Shown here one piece after another: positions 1 through 9,898 of a stretch of 64,000 bases of DNA. Position 1 is the first letter of the stretch, and each line of letters begins with the position of its first letter. The translations under genes were made by a program, and so were the position numbers. The stretch lies in assembly GCF_011752525.1 (NCBI RefSeq), contig NZ_VWXI01000003.1:310001-374000 (forward strand). The letters run 5' to 3'. Origin of the DNA: Pantoea sp. Cy-639 (GTDB lineage Bacteria > Pseudomonadota > Gammaproteobacteria > Pseudomonadales > Pseudomonadaceae). The notes below the pieces were generated by a model. That model had not been told where the DNA came from and made no database searches. It saw only the letters and a list, made by a program, of their open reading frames with translations.

Positions 1-590
1 TGGTCGACGGCAAGAAATCGCTGCTGTTCGGCCCATACGCCGGCTTCACCACCAAGTTCCTCAAGCACGGCTCGTTCATGGACCTGCCGCTGTCGGTACG
101 CATGGGCAACATCGGCCCGATGCTGGCCGTGGCCCGTGACAACATGGACCTGACCAAGTACCTGGTCAGCGAAGTGATGCAGTCGATGGAACAGCGCCTG
201 GAGTCGCTGCGCCGCTTCTACCCCGAGGCCAAGGCCGAGGACTGGCGCCTGGAAGTGGCCGGCCAGCGCGTGCAGATCATCAAGAAGGACCCGAAGAAAG
301 GCGGCATCCTGCAGTTCGGCACCGAGCTGGTCTCGGCCCAGGACGGCAGCCTGGCCGCCCTGCTCGGCGCCTCGCCTGGTGCCTCGGTGACCGTGTCGAT
401 CATGCTCGACCTGATCGAGCGCTGCTTCCCCGAGCAGGCCAAGGGTGCCTGGGCCGCCAAGCTCAAGGAGATCTTCCCGGCACGCGAGAAGACCCTGGCC
501 AACGACGCCGCGCTCTACCACAAGATCAGCGCCGACAACGACGTGGCCCTGGAACTGGTGGACAGCAGCCCGGCCAAGCACTACGCCTGA
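1..590 (+). CDS. mqo: Malate:quinone oxidoreductase, C-terminal part
   Basis: This is the last 195 codons of a gene that begins before the window; the frame is open from position 3. Mqo is a peripheral membrane FAD enzyme that oxidises malate to oxaloacetate and passes electrons to the quinone pool in the TCA cycle. The visible part begins [18 protein letters not shown] and runs through the FAD-proximal tail, with blocks such as [19 protein letters not shown] and [18 protein letters not shown] that I recognise from the Mqo family. A strong intrinsic terminator follows directly. Pseudomonads often carry two mqo paralogues, and which one this is cannot be told from the C-terminus. Confidence 0.9.
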   Translation, partial: VDGKKSLLFGPYAGFTTKFLKHGSFMDLPLSVRMGNIGPMLAVARDNMDLTKYLVSEVMQSMEQRLESLRRFYPEAKAEDWRLEVAGQRVQIIKKDPKKGGILQFGTELVSAQDGSLAALLGASPGASVTVSIMLDLIERCFPEQAKGAWAAKLKEIFPAREKTLANDAALYHKISADNDVALELVDSSPAKHYA

Positions 591-603
591 ACCGGCTGAA
601 ACG

Positions 604-630
604 AAAAAACGCCCCTCGGGGCGTTTTTTT
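604..630 (+). terminator. Intrinsic terminator after mqo
   Basis: Six A residues, then a GC-rich stem (CGCCCC / GGGGCG) with a two-base TC loop, then seven T residues. It can act in both directions because of the A-tract on the left. It lies 14 bases after the mqo stop and also downstream of the convergent minus-strand gene. Confidence 0.85.
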
Positions 631-689
631 GTACCTGGCTACAGGCTGGCGCGAACGAGAGAACAGGACTCGTCGAGCCGCGCCCGGGA

Positions 690-980
690 TCAGCCGCGTG
701 CGTTGGCGATGATCTCGATGTATTCCGGTGCGTTGCGCTGGTCGGCGATCGCCTCGACGAAGGTCTTGCCGTGCTCGTCCTTGCCATCGAGGTCGTAGCC
801 GGCCGCGACGAAGAAACCGACATAACGCGCGAAGTCGTCGACACGCAGGCCACGGTAGGCCTTGATCAGCTTGTGATGCGAAGGCGAGGTCAGGCCATCT
901 GCCGGCTCGAACTGCAGGAAGGTCTTGATGTAGTCATCGCTGATCTCGTCACCAATCACTTGTTTCTTGTCTTTGCGCAT
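690..980 (-). CDS. PA4642-like conserved small protein
   Basis: A 96-residue soluble, charged protein starting MRKDKKQVIGDEISDDY. It resembles a Pseudomonas-restricted family (P. aeruginosa PA4642) of unknown function that sits beside mqo. There is no signal peptide or membrane segment. I chose the ATG at 980 because it has a GGAG box about seven bases upstream; an in-frame ATG at 1001 would add MAQLESA but has a poorer ribosome site. The end of the protein (GKTFVEAIADQRNAPEYIEIIANA) resembles an ankyrin-type loop, which is only a suggestion. Confidence 0.75.
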   Translation of the reverse strand: MRKDKKQVIGDEISDDYIKTFLQFEPADGLTSPSHHKLIKAYRGLRVDDFARYVGFFVAAGYDLDGKDEHGKTFVEAIADQRNAPEYIEIIANARG

Positions 981-1050
981 CGCCGACTCCAACTGGGCCA
1001 TCACGGGGATTTTCGAAGGCCGGCAGTGTACCCCTGCCCGGCGGCGGGCC

Positions 1051-1521
1051 TCAACGCGTACGTACGGTGCCGGTATGCAGGTCGGCCCAGATATGGCCGT
1101 TGCCATAGGTGAGGAACTGCACATACAGGGTCTCGTTGCGCAGCAGGTCCATGATCACCCGGTAGTTGGCCATCGGGTAATTCAGGGTCAACGTCCTGCT
1201 CTTGTCGTCGTAGGAAGGCTTCTTCAGGCTCTTGCCACCCTCGCCATCGAAGTTGATCAGCACCTGGGCAATGGTCGAGCCCTTGCTCAGCGGCTTGCCT
1301 TTCAGGCGCATCTGCAATGACGACGTGATCGGGATGGGTTGCTGGTCGGACTGGCGCTGGGTGCCGACCACCACGCTGTAGTCGGTGACCTGCAAGAGTT
1401 GCTGGCCGACCGGCGCCGACTGGCGCAGGGAAAGGTCGTCCGGAGGGAGGAACTGGCTATGCAGCGGGGCAGCGGAAAGCGGCAGGCTCAACGCCAGCAG
1501 GAGGGGAACGATCGCACGCAT
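1051..1521 (-). CDS. Hypothetical secreted protein
   Basis: A 156-residue protein with a clear Sec signal peptide: MRAIVPLLLALSLPLSAAP, with a cleavage site near residue 18. The mature part is hydrophilic with beta-strand-like alternation and no cysteine cluster. I do not recognise a domain; the envelope location is inferred from the signal peptide. The start at 1521 has an AAGGAG ribosome site; the longer reading with nine extra residues lacks one. It lies between the PA4642-like gene and the cupin gene, all on the minus strand. Confidence 0.7.
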   Translation of the reverse strand: MRAIVPLLLALSLPLSAAPLHSQFLPPDDLSLRQSAPVGQQLLQVTDYSVVVGTQRQSDQQPIPITSSLQMRLKGKPLSKGSTIAQVLINFDGEGGKSLKKPSYDDKSRTLTLNYPMANYRVIMDLLRNETLYVQFLTYGNGHIWADLHTGTVRTR

Positions 1522-1615
1522 GTAGGGCTCCTTCGTATGAGAAGGCACTCTAGCATGGTCTTTCCAACGCTTCCGACCCGACCGCTCGGGTCAGGATCGG
1601 AGGCGTTGCCGTGCA

Positions 1616-2089
1616 TCAGTCGAACTGCGCGCACATCCAGGCGTGGTACTCGGCGACGCCCGGCTCACCCTCGCGGGGCGCCCAGTGGGCATGCTCACCC
1701 TCACCGACCGGACGGTACGGCCCGGACTTGCACTCGAACATCACGCTATCCGCCTCGAGCACCACCAGCCCGTGGTAGGTGCCCGGTGCCAGATCGACAC
1801 CCAGGCACTCGCCACCGGCCTGCAGCACACGCTTGTCGAGCACCTGGCCCTGCTCGTCGAAAATCAACAGGCCCAGACGGCCTTTCAGCACGATGAGTGC
1901 TTCGGCCTTGTCATCGTGCAGGTGGCGGTGCGGCGGAATGTAGGTATGCGGCTGCAAGCCCACGGCCATGCGATGACAGGCCTCTTCCATGTCATGGAAG
2001 TTGTGGTGCGCGCGACCGCGCTGGCTGTCGCTGGCCTTTTGCGCCAACCCGGTGAACAACGACTGATCGAGGAACGAAGGCTGGCGCAT
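1616..2089 (-). CDS. WbuC-family cupin-fold metalloprotein
   Basis: A 157-residue protein. The stretch PHTYIPPHRHLHDDKAEALI holds the metal-binding histidines of a cupin barrel, and the N-terminal half (QRGRAHHNFHD) matches the WbuC family of sugar-related cupins seen in lipopolysaccharide gene clusters. The exact reaction is unknown. The ATG at 2089 lies two bases after the hpt stop, so the two genes are probably translationally coupled. Confidence 0.75.
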   Translation of the reverse strand: MRQPSFLDQSLFTGLAQKASDSQRGRAHHNFHDMEEACHRMAVGLQPHTYIPPHRHLHDDKAEALIVLKGRLGLLIFDEQGQVLDKRVLQAGGECLGVDLAPGTYHGLVVLEADSVMFECKSGPYRPVGEGEHAHWAPREGEPGVAEYHAWMCAQFD

Positions 2090-2091
2090 GA

Positions 2092-2649
2092 TCAGAGCCC
2101 CTGTACCGCGAAAATGCCATTGGCGTTGCGCCAGTAGCCTTTGTAGTCCATGCCGTAGCCGAAGATGTAGCGGTCCACGCACGACAGGCCGAAGTAGCTG
2201 GCCTTCAGGTCCGGGCTGGCCTTGCGGTCGTGATCCTTGTCGATCAGCACGGCGGTGTGCACCGAGCGGGCGCCGGCATGCTTGCAGAACTCGATGATGG
2301 CGCTGAGGGTATGGCCCTCGTCGAGGATGTCGTCGACGATCAGCACGTCGCGGTCGATGAACGAGACTTCCGGCTTGGCCTTCCAGAACAGCTCACCGCC
2401 GCTGGTCTGGTTGCGGTAGCGGGTCGCGTGGATGTACGAGACCTCCAGCGGGAACTGCAGGTGGGTCAGCAGCTTGCCGGCAAAGATCAGCCCGCCGTTC
2501 ATCACGCAGAAGACCACCGGGTTCTTGTCGTGCAGGTCCTTGCAGATCCGCTCGCCAACCTCGGCAATGGCCGCCTCGACCTCGGCTTCGTTGTACAGGC
2601 AATCAGCCTCGCGCATCACTTGACGGATATGCTCGAGATCGGCGGACAT
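2092..2649 (-). CDS. hpt: Hypoxanthine-guanine phosphoribosyltransferase
   Basis: A 185-residue cytoplasmic purine-salvage enzyme that joins hypoxanthine or guanine to PRPP to give IMP or GMP. The PRPP-binding signature VLIVDDILDEGHTL is intact, as are the N-terminal loop FCVMNGGLIFAGKL and the C-terminal flexible-loop region. The start at 2649 (MSADLEHIRQVM) is supported by a GGAG ribosome site; upstream in-frame ATGs lack one. It is divergent from upp-uraA, so the 165-base gap carries promoters for both purine and pyrimidine salvage. Confidence 0.93.
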   Translation of the reverse strand: MSADLEHIRQVMREADCLYNEAEVEAAIAEVGERICKDLHDKNPVVFCVMNGGLIFAGKLLTHLQFPLEVSYIHATRYRNQTSGGELFWKAKPEVSFIDRDVLIVDDILDEGHTLSAIIEFCKHAGARSVHTAVLIDKDHDRKASPDLKASYFGLSCVDRYIFGYGMDYKGYWRNANGIFAVQGL

Positions 2650-2814
2650 GGCGCTCTCCAGGGGGTGCGTTTTGGAAAAGCGGGCAAAGGTACGCATCCG
2701 CTCGTCCCAGATCAAGCATTAATGGACTAACGTGCACAATGACTGCACGACATCAAGGACTGAATAGATTAATCTAGCGCGGTTTTTTTGCCCGCCTCCC
2801 GGAGCCCTCCCCCT

Positions 2815-3453
2815 ATGCCTACTCGTGAGATCCGCCATCCGCTGATCCGCCACAAGCTCGGCCTGATGCGCCGTGCCGACATCAGCACCAAGAATTTTCG
2901 CGAACTCGCCCAGGAAGTCGGTGCACTGCTGACCTATGAAGCCACCCAGGACCTGCCGCTCGAGACCTATGAGATCGACGGCTGGTGCGGCAAGGTGCAA
3001 GTCGAGAAAATCGCCGGCAAGAAGATCACCGTGGTGCCGATCCTGCGCGCCGGTATCGGCATGCTCGACGGCGTCCTCAGCCTGGTGCCGGGCGCCAAGG
3101 TGAGCGCCGTCGGCGTCGCCCGCAACGAGGAAACCCTCGAAGCGCACACCTACCTGGAAAAACTCGCGCCGGACATCAACCAGCGCCTGGCCCTGATCAT
3201 CGACCCGATGCTGGCCACCGGCGGCTCGATGGTCGCCACCATCGACCTGCTGAAGAAAGCCGGTTGCAAGGAAATCCGCGCCATGGTCCTGGTCGCTGCC
3301 CCCGAGGGCATCGCGGTGGTCGAGAAAGCCCACCCCGACGTGCAGATCTACACCGCCTCGATCGACCAGCGCCTGAACGAGCACGGCTACATCGTGCCAG
3401 GCCTGGGCGATGCCGGTGACAAGATCTTCGGCACCAAGCAGAAGGACGCCTGA
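2815..3453 (+). CDS. upp: Uracil phosphoribosyltransferase
   Basis: A 212-residue enzyme converting uracil and PRPP to UMP. The PRPP motif [16 protein letters not shown] is clear, as is the uracil-binding end ([17 protein letters not shown]). The start [15 protein letters not shown] is the standard family N-terminus, with a GGAG site just upstream. The stop is two bases before uraA, so uptake and salvage of uracil form one operon. Confidence 0.95.
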   Translation: MPTREIRHPLIRHKLGLMRRADISTKNFRELAQEVGALLTYEATQDLPLETYEIDGWCGKVQVEKIAGKKITVVPILRAGIGMLDGVLSLVPGAKVSAVGVARNEETLEAHTYLEKLAPDINQRLALIIDPMLATGGSMVATIDLLKKAGCKEIRAMVLVAAPEGIAVVEKAHPDVQIYTASIDQRLNEHGYIVPGLGDAGDKIFGTKQKDA

Positions 3454-3455
3454 CC

Positions 3456-4730
3456 ATGCAGGACGGCTTCAACGACCCGCTGTGGCGCCAGGTCGTCTCG
3501 GGTGCGCAGATGCTCTTCGTGGCGTTCGGCGCCCTGGTGCTGATGCCGCTGATCACCGGCCTCGACCCGAACGTGGCGCTGTTCACTGCCGGTATCGGCA
3601 CCTTGCTGTTCCAGCTGGTCACGGGCCGTCAGGTACCGGTATTCCTGGCTTCGAGCTTCGCCTTCATCACCCCGATCATCCTCGCCAAGGGCCAGTTCGG
3701 CCTGGCCGAGACCATGGGCGGGGTGATGGCCGCAGGTTTCGTGTACACCTTCATGGGCCTGATGGTGAAGATCAAGGGCACCGGCTTCATCGACCGCATG
3801 CTGCCCCCGGTGGTAATCGGTCCGGTGATCATCTCCATCGGCCTGGCCATGGCGCCGATCGCCGCCAACATGGCGATGGGCAAGGCCGGTGACGGCAGCG
3901 CGCTGATGCCGTACAAGACCGCCATGATGATCTCCATGCCGGCCCTGCTGACCACCCTGATCGTCGCGGTGTTCGGCAAGGGCATCTTCCGCCTGGTGCC
4001 GATCATTGCCGGCGTGCTGGTGGGCTTCGCCCTGTCGTTCGCCTTTGGCGTAGTCGACACGGCGAAGATCGCCGCCGCGCCATGGCTGGAACTGCCCAAC
4101 TTCACCGCGCCAGCCTTCAACTGGCAGGCTATCCTGTTCATCGTCCCGGTCGCCCTGGCACCGGCGATCGAGCACATCGGCGGAGTGATCGCAGTCGGCA
4201 GCGTGACCGGCCGCGACTACCTGAAGAAGCCTGGCCTGCACCGCACCCTGCTGGGTGACGGCCTGGCGACCACTGCTGCCGGCCTGTTCGGCGGCCCGCC
4301 CAACACCACCTACGCCGAAGTGACCGGCGCAGTGATGCTGACCAAGAACTACAACCCGAAGATCATGACCTGGGCGGCGTTCTTCGCCATCACCCTGGCC
4401 TTCATCGGCAAGTTCGGCGCCCTGTTGCAAAGCATTCCGGTGCCGGTCATGGGCGGCATCCTGTGCCTGCTGTTCGGCTCGATCGCAGCGGTGGGCATGA
4501 ACACCATGATCCGCCACAAGATCGACCTGTCCGAAGCGCGCAACCTGGTGATCGTCTCGGTGACCCTAGTGTTCGGTATCGGCGGCGTGTTGATCGGCAG
4601 CGGCGACGGCCCGGACGACTGGGGCCTGAAGGGCATCGCCCTGTGCGCCGTGGTGGCCATCGCCCTGAACCTGATCCTGCCAGGCAACGACGGCTGGAAG
4701 AACAAGAAGCTGGACGACCAGTTGCCTTGA
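3456..4730 (+). CDS. uraA: Uracil permease (NAT/NCS2 family)
   Basis: A 424-residue inner-membrane uracil:proton symporter with the many hydrophobic helices typical of the nucleobase-ascorbate transporter fold. The family block PAIEHIGGVIAVGSVTGRDY and the segment GGPPNTTYAEVTGAVMLTKN, which line the substrate site in UraA, are present. It follows upp by two bases, and the product pathway is uptake of uracil then conversion to UMP by Upp. Confidence 0.93.
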   Translation: MQDGFNDPLWRQVVSGAQMLFVAFGALVLMPLITGLDPNVALFTAGIGTLLFQLVTGRQVPVFLASSFAFITPIILAKGQFGLAETMGGVMAAGFVYTFMGLMVKIKGTGFIDRMLPPVVIGPVIISIGLAMAPIAANMAMGKAGDGSALMPYKTAMMISMPALLTTLIVAVFGKGIFRLVPIIAGVLVGFALSFAFGVVDTAKIAAAPWLELPNFTAPAFNWQAILFIVPVALAPAIEHIGGVIAVGSVTGRDYLKKPGLHRTLLGDGLATTAAGLFGGPPNTTYAEVTGAVMLTKNYNPKIMTWAAFFAITLAFIGKFGALLQSIPVPVMGGILCLLFGSIAAVGMNTMIRHKIDLSEARNLVIVSVTLVFGIGGVLIGSGDGPDDWGLKGIALCAVVAIALNLILPGNDGWKNKKLDDQLP

Positions 4731-4749
4731 TCTAGCCGGGAACAACGCT

Positions 4750-4815
4750 GTGGGAGCGAGCTGGCTCCGCGATGGTGATCGTAGCTGATACCATCGCGGG
4801 ACAAGCCCGCTCCCC
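4750..4815. repeat. REP pair (inverted), between uraA and hemH
   Basis: Two REP-type arms face each other: GGGAGCGAGCTGGCTCCGCG and, inverted, CGCGGGACAAGCCCGCTCCC, joined by about 15 bases. They match at about four of five positions. The pair sits between the convergent ends of uraA and hemH, a usual location for Pseudomonas REPINs, and may also end both transcripts. Confidence 0.75.
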
Positions 4816-4835
4816 CAACGCCCTGCAAGCGGCCC

Positions 4836-5849
4836 TCAGGCCCGCTCGCACATCCCCGCCAACACCCTCACCCATTCCGGGTGATCATTCAGACACGGCA
4901 CCAGCACCAACTCCTTGCCGCCCGCCTCGATGAACTGCTCGCTGCCACGCATGCCGATCTCTTCCAGGGTCTCGATGCAGTCGGCGACGAACGCCGGGCA
5001 CATCACCAGCAGCTTCTTCACCCCAGCCTTGCCCAGCTCGTCCAGCCGCGTCTCGGTATAGGGTTCGATCCATTTGGCGCGCCCCAGGCGCGACTGGAAC
5101 GACACCGACCACTTGCCATCCGGGATGCCCATCTTCGCCGCGAACGCTCGTGCGGTTGCCAGACACTGGCCGCGGTAGCACAGCGCACGCATCTCGGCGC
5201 TGGCGTCCTTGCAGCAGTCGGCTGCCTGGAAATCATGCTGGCCGGTAGGGTCGAGTTTCTTCAAGTGGCGCTCGGGCAGGCCATGGAAGCTCAACAGCAG
5301 GTGATCGTAGTCCTGCTCCAGGTAGGGCTGGGCGCTGGCGGCCAGGGCCTCGATGTAGTCAGGATGCTCGTAGAACGGCTGCAGCACGCGCATCTGCAAG
5401 GGCAGACCGCGCTCGGTAATGGTCTGCTTCGCCAGTTCGACCACCGTGGTCACGGTACTGTCGGCGAACTGTGGATAAAGCGGTGCCAGGGTCACCTTGC
5501 GCACACCTTGGGCTGCCAGACGTGCCAGTACCTCCGGGAGCGCCGGCTGGCCATAGCGCATGGCGATTTCCACCGGACCGTGGGGCCAGTGCGCAGTCAT
5601 CGCCTGCTGCAGGCGGCGGGTCAACACCACCAGCGGCGAGCCCTCGTCCCACCAGATCGAGGCATAGGCATGGGCCGACTGCTCCGGCCGCTTGATCAGG
5701 ATCAGCGACACCAGCAACCGGCGTACCGGCCATGGCAGGTCGATCACGTACGGGTCCATCAGGAACTGGTTGAGGTAACGGCGCACGTCGGCCACCGAGG
5801 TGGAGGCCGGCGAGCCCAGGTTGACCAGCAGCAGGGCGTGATCGGTCAT
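4836..5849 (-). CDS. hemH: Ferrochelatase
   Basis: A 337-residue enzyme that inserts ferrous iron into protoporphyrin IX at the last step of haem synthesis. It begins [16 protein letters not shown]. The stretch [18 protein letters not shown] holds the catalytic histidine region, and [15 protein letters not shown] is a hallmark of bacterial ferrochelatases. Start at 5849; a much longer upstream reading runs into the neighbouring epimerase and is rejected. hemA lies about 10 kb away on the same strand. Confidence 0.95.
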   Translation of the reverse strand: MTDHALLLVNLGSPASTSVADVRRYLNQFLMDPYVIDLPWPVRRLLVSLILIKRPEQSAHAYASIWWDEGSPLVVLTRRLQQAMTAHWPHGPVEIAMRYGQPALPEVLARLAAQGVRKVTLAPLYPQFADSTVTTVVELAKQTITERGLPLQMRVLQPFYEHPDYIEALAASAQPYLEQDYDHLLLSFHGLPERHLKKLDPTGQHDFQAADCCKDASAEMRALCYRGQCLATARAFAAKMGIPDGKWSVSFQSRLGRAKWIEPYTETRLDELGKAGVKKLLVMCPAFVADCIETLEEIGMRGSEQFIEAGGKELVLVPCLNDHPEWVRVLAGMCERA

Positions 5850-5862
5850 GCAGCGTCCTATG

Positions 5863-6768
5863 TCAGAGGCGGCTGGACAAGTTGTCCAGGGCCGATTGCA
5901 GATCGTTGAAGCGGAAAGTGAAACCCGCAGCCAGCAGGCGAACCGGGCGAGCACGCTGGCCACCGAGCAGCAGGGTCGACAACTCGCCAAGCCCGACCTT
6001 GAGCAGCAGCGCCGGCATCGGCAGCAGCGCAGGACGGTGCAAGGCACGGCCCAGGCATCTGGCGAACTCGCGGTTGCGCGCAGGCTCTGGCGCGCAGGCA
6101 TTATAAGGACCGCTGGCCTCGTTGTGCTGCAAGAGAAAATCAATCAGGGCGATCTGGTCTTCTATATGGATCCACGGCATCCACTGCCGGCCATTGCCCA
6201 GAGGCCCGCCCAGGCCCAGCCTGAAAGGCAGGCGCAGGCGCGACAAGAAGCCGCCGTCACTGGCCAGCACCAGCCCCGTGCGCACCAGCACCACGCGGAT
6301 GCCGAGCGCCTCGGCACGGCTTGCCGTCTCTTCCCAGGCTATGCACAGCTGGCTGGCGAAATCTTCCTTCACCGGTGGCGAGGCTTCGGTCAGCTCGCGC
6401 TCGCCACTGTCGCCATACCAGCCTACGGCAGACCCGGAGATCAATACCCCGGGGCGCTGCTCACGGCTTTCCAGCCAGGCCAGCAGTTGTTCCGTCAGGG
6501 TGATCCGGCTGGCCCAGAGCAGGCTGCGCCGGGCTGCGGTCCAGGGTCGGTCGGCGATGGGCGCGCCGGCCAGATTGACCACCGCGTCCAGTGGATCGTC
6601 GGCGGCGATCTCGTCGAGCCGCGCCACACCACGCACCCCGGGGCCACAGTGTTTCGCTACCTCGTCGGGGGTTCGGCTCCACACGCTCAGGCGATGCCCC
6701 TGCCCTCGCCACAGCTGGCAAAGGTGTCGGCCGATCAGCCCGGTACCGCCGGTCAGCAATATATGCAT
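5863..6768 (-). CDS. TIGR01777 family NAD-dependent epimerase-like protein
   Basis: A 301-residue extended-SDR protein (YfcH-like) with the N-terminal dinucleotide-binding motif [14 protein letters not shown] and the C-terminal domain found in TIGR01777 proteins. Substrate unknown. It ends 13 bases before hemH and starts opposite the renalase-like gene. The shared 187-base gap holds a T(A/G)TACA-N12-TGTACA operator, so both directions may be controlled by the LitR-type regulator at 9004. In other bacteria this family often sits beside photolyase or pterin genes, which agrees with the neighbourhood. Confidence 0.85.
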   Translation of the reverse strand: MHILLTGGTGLIGRHLCQLWRGQGHRLSVWSRTPDEVAKHCGPGVRGVARLDEIAADDPLDAVVNLAGAPIADRPWTAARRSLLWASRITLTEQLLAWLESREQRPGVLISGSAVGWYGDSGERELTEASPPVKEDFASQLCIAWEETASRAEALGIRVVLVRTGLVLASDGGFLSRLRLPFRLGLGGPLGNGRQWMPWIHIEDQIALIDFLLQHNEASGPYNACAPEPARNREFARCLGRALHRPALLPMPALLLKVGLGELSTLLLGGQRARPVRLLAAGFTFRFNDLQSALDNLSSRL

Positions 6769-6808
6769 GGCTGTGTCCTCACAGTTGGCGGCCGTGGTCT
6801 ATTTTTAA

Positions 6809-7942
<1,134 letters not shown>

Positions 7943-7950
7943 AACATTCG

Positions 7951-7988
7951 GCAAAGCTGTACAAGAAATTTTTCTTGTATAACTTTGC
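7951..7988. promoter_or_regulatory. 38-bp near-perfect palindrome containing a LitR operator
   Basis: Arms GCAAAGCTGTACAAGAAA (7951-7968) and TTTCTTGTATAACTTTGC (7971-7988) match at 16 of 18 positions around a two-base centre. Within it, TGTACA and TGTATA are 12 bases apart, which on the other strand reads TATACA-N12-TGTACA. The AT-rich arms argue for an operator more than a terminator, although it also lies just after the renalase-like stop codon. Confidence 0.75.
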
Positions 7989-8008
7989 AGATGTGCTGGA
8001 ATTGAACT

Positions 8009-8032
8009 TGTACAAACCTGAACACCTGTACA
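8009..8032. promoter_or_regulatory. Putative LitR operator, TGTACA-N12-TGTACA
   Basis: Two TGTACA boxes at 8009-8014 and 8027-8032 with 12 bases between. The surrounding bases extend this to a perfect CTTGTACA / TGTACAAG inverted repeat. It lies 20 bases upstream of the DUF523 start, with the ribosome site CGGAG between, so a bound repressor would block the operon promoter. Confidence 0.8.
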
Positions 8033-8051
8033 AGTCATTCCGGAGCTCACG

Positions 8052-9014
8052 ATGCAAGCCTTCAGCCGCAAACCTCGCCTGGCCATCAGCGCCTGCCTGA
8101 CCGGCCTCAACGTGCGCTACAACGCCGGACACAAGCAATCGCCCCTGCTCAAGGACCTGCTCGAAAGCCATTTCGAGTGGCGACCGCTTTGTCCGGAAGT
8201 CGCCATCGGCCTGGGCGTACCGCGCGAACCGATACGCCTGGTCGGCGACCCGGCGCACCCGGCAGTGACCGGCATCCGCGAAACCGCAACCGACCTGGCC
8301 GGCCCCTTGCGCGCCTATGCCGAGCAGGTCGCGGACGAGCTCGATGACATCAGTGGCTACATCTTCATGCAGAAGTCGCCCTCCTGCGGGCTCGAGCGAG
8401 TCAAGGTGTACCAGAACAATGGCCATCCCTCTCCCCAAGGAGGCCGGGGCGTTTATGCCGCGGCGATCTGCGCGCGGCGCCCGGACCTGCCGGTGGAGGA
8501 AGAAGGGCGCCTGCACGACCCAGTGCTGCGGGAAAACTTCATCAGCCGTGTCTATGCCTACGCCGACTGGCAGCAACTGCTGCGCCAGGGGCTGAGCCGT
8601 GGCGCCCTGGTCCGCTTCCACGCGCGCTACAAGTACCTGCTGATGGCCCATAACCCCCAGGCCTACCGAACGCTGGGCCGACAGCTGGGCAGCATGAGCC
8701 GCGATGACGATCCGCTGCAGATCGGCCCACGCTACTTCAGCCTGCTGATGCAGGCGCTGCGCCGCTGCGCCAGCCGCGGTACCCATGGCAACGTGCTGCA
8801 GCACCTGAGCGGCTACCTGCGCAACGACCTGGCACAGGCAGACAAAGCCGAACTGCGCCAGCTCATCGATCAGTACCAGCAAGGCGTGGTGCCTTTGGTC
8901 GTACCGATGACCTTGCTGCGCCACCACCTGCGCCAACACCCCGACCCCTACCTGCTGCAGCAAGCCTACCTGCAACCCCACCCCGAGACCCTGGGACTGC
9001 GCAATGCCATCTGA
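8052..9014 (+). CDS. DUF523 and DUF1722 domain protein
   Basis: A 320-residue two-domain protein. The N-terminal DUF523 half holds conserved cysteines in ISACLTGLNVRYN, RPLCPEVAIGLGVPREPI and QKSPSCGLERVKVY, suggestive of a metal or Fe-S site. The C-terminal DUF1722 half (from about residue 190) includes YKYLLMAHNPQAYR. Function is not established; the family often accompanies photolyases. It starts the operon DUF523-litR-phrB-SDR and overlaps the regulator gene by 11 bases. Two operators lie directly upstream. Confidence 0.88.
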   Translation: MQAFSRKPRLAISACLTGLNVRYNAGHKQSPLLKDLLESHFEWRPLCPEVAIGLGVPREPIRLVGDPAHPAVTGIRETATDLAGPLRAYAEQVADELDDISGYIFMQKSPSCGLERVKVYQNNGHPSPQGGRGVYAAAICARRPDLPVEEEGRLHDPVLRENFISRVYAYADWQQLLRQGLSRGALVRFHARYKYLLMAHNPQAYRTLGRQLGSMSRDDDPLQIGPRYFSLLMQALRRCASRGTHGNVLQHLSGYLRNDLAQADKAELRQLIDQYQQGVVPLVVPMTLLRHHLRQHPDPYLLQQAYLQPHPETLGLRNAI

Positions 9015-9873
9015 AGACCTGCTCCCCATCGGCGAAGTCGCCCGCCTGACCGGCGTCAACCCTGTCACCCTGCGTGCCTGGGAACGCCGCTATGGCCTGA
9101 TCAAGCCCCAGCGCACAGCCAAGGGCCACCGCCTTTATCCACAGGACCAGGTACAACGGGTACAGGCCGTGCTGCGCTGGCTGGAACGAGGCGCGGCCGT
9201 CAGCCAGGTACGCCAGTTGCTGGACGAAACGGTCGATCCCGTCACGGCGATCCAGGGCGAATGGGGCGAGCGTATCGAGCAGATGGTCGGCGCCATCGCC
9301 CGCCTTGGCCAACGCCCGCTCGACCAGTCACTGAATCAGGCCATGGCCCTCTACCCTGCCGTCACCGTCTGCGAGCGCCTGTTCCTGCCATTGCTCGACA
9401 CCCTCGCCCTGCGCTGGCAGACGCATTTCGACGCCCGCCTGGAACAGGTGTTCTTCAACACCTGGCTACGCAGCAAGCTGGGCGCGCGGGTGTACCACGA
9501 TACCCAGTCACTGGCCGGCGCCAGCGTACTGCTCGCCCGCGCCGACGACAGCCCCTTCGATGCCAGGTTCTGGTTGTGCGCCTGGCTGCTCAGTAGCAGC
9601 GGCCAGGCACTGGAGATTCTCGAGTGGCCAGTCGAGCCCCGCCAACTGCGCCAGGCGGTGGAGCTGCTGCAACCTCGCGCCCTGGTGCTGCATCTGGGCC
9701 GCCGCAGCGACCTGGCCCCGCTCGGCAGCCTGCTGGGCGAACTGAAGCTGCCAAAGCTGCTCGGCGGTGCGGCACTCGGCCTGCACCAGGACGAGCTGCG
9801 CGCGCTCGGCCTGCCCGACCTTCAGCTGTTCGACACGCCACAGGCTGCCCTGCGCTGCCTGCAGGCCACCTGA
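9004..9873 (+). CDS. MerR-family regulator, class II LitR/CarH-like without a B12 site
   Basis: A 289-residue regulator. Residues about 6-75 form a MerR winged helix (PIGEVARLTGVNPVTLRAWE, then RRYGLIKPQRTAKGHRLY). The rest resembles the four-helix and Rossmann B12-binding parts of LitR/CarH photoreceptors. However, the four-helix W-x9-EH motif reads W-x8-EQ here, and I see no D-x-H-x-x-G cobalamin motif. This fits the class II LitR proteins of P. putida, which respond to light through a partner LOV protein and not through B12. Its likely targets are the TGTACA operators at 6882, 7951 and 8009, including its own operon. Confidence 0.85.
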   Translation: MPSEDLLPIGEVARLTGVNPVTLRAWERRYGLIKPQRTAKGHRLYPQDQVQRVQAVLRWLERGAAVSQVRQLLDETVDPVTAIQGEWGERIEQMVGAIARLGQRPLDQSLNQAMALYPAVTVCERLFLPLLDTLALRWQTHFDARLEQVFFNTWLRSKLGARVYHDTQSLAGASVLLARADDSPFDARFWLCAWLLSSSGQALEILEWPVEPRQLRQAVELLQPRALVLHLGRRSDLAPLGSLLGELKLPKLLGGAALGLHQDELRALGLPDLQLFDTPQAALRCLQAT

Positions 9874-9898
9874 TCCTTTCGCCACGGAAACGCCCTGC

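Noticed and set aside
7951..8034. Reading the palindromes upstream of the DUF523 gene as a CRISPR-like or terminator array
   Set aside because: There are no regular direct repeats with unique spacers, and the stems are AT-rich without a T-tract; operator spacing fits better.
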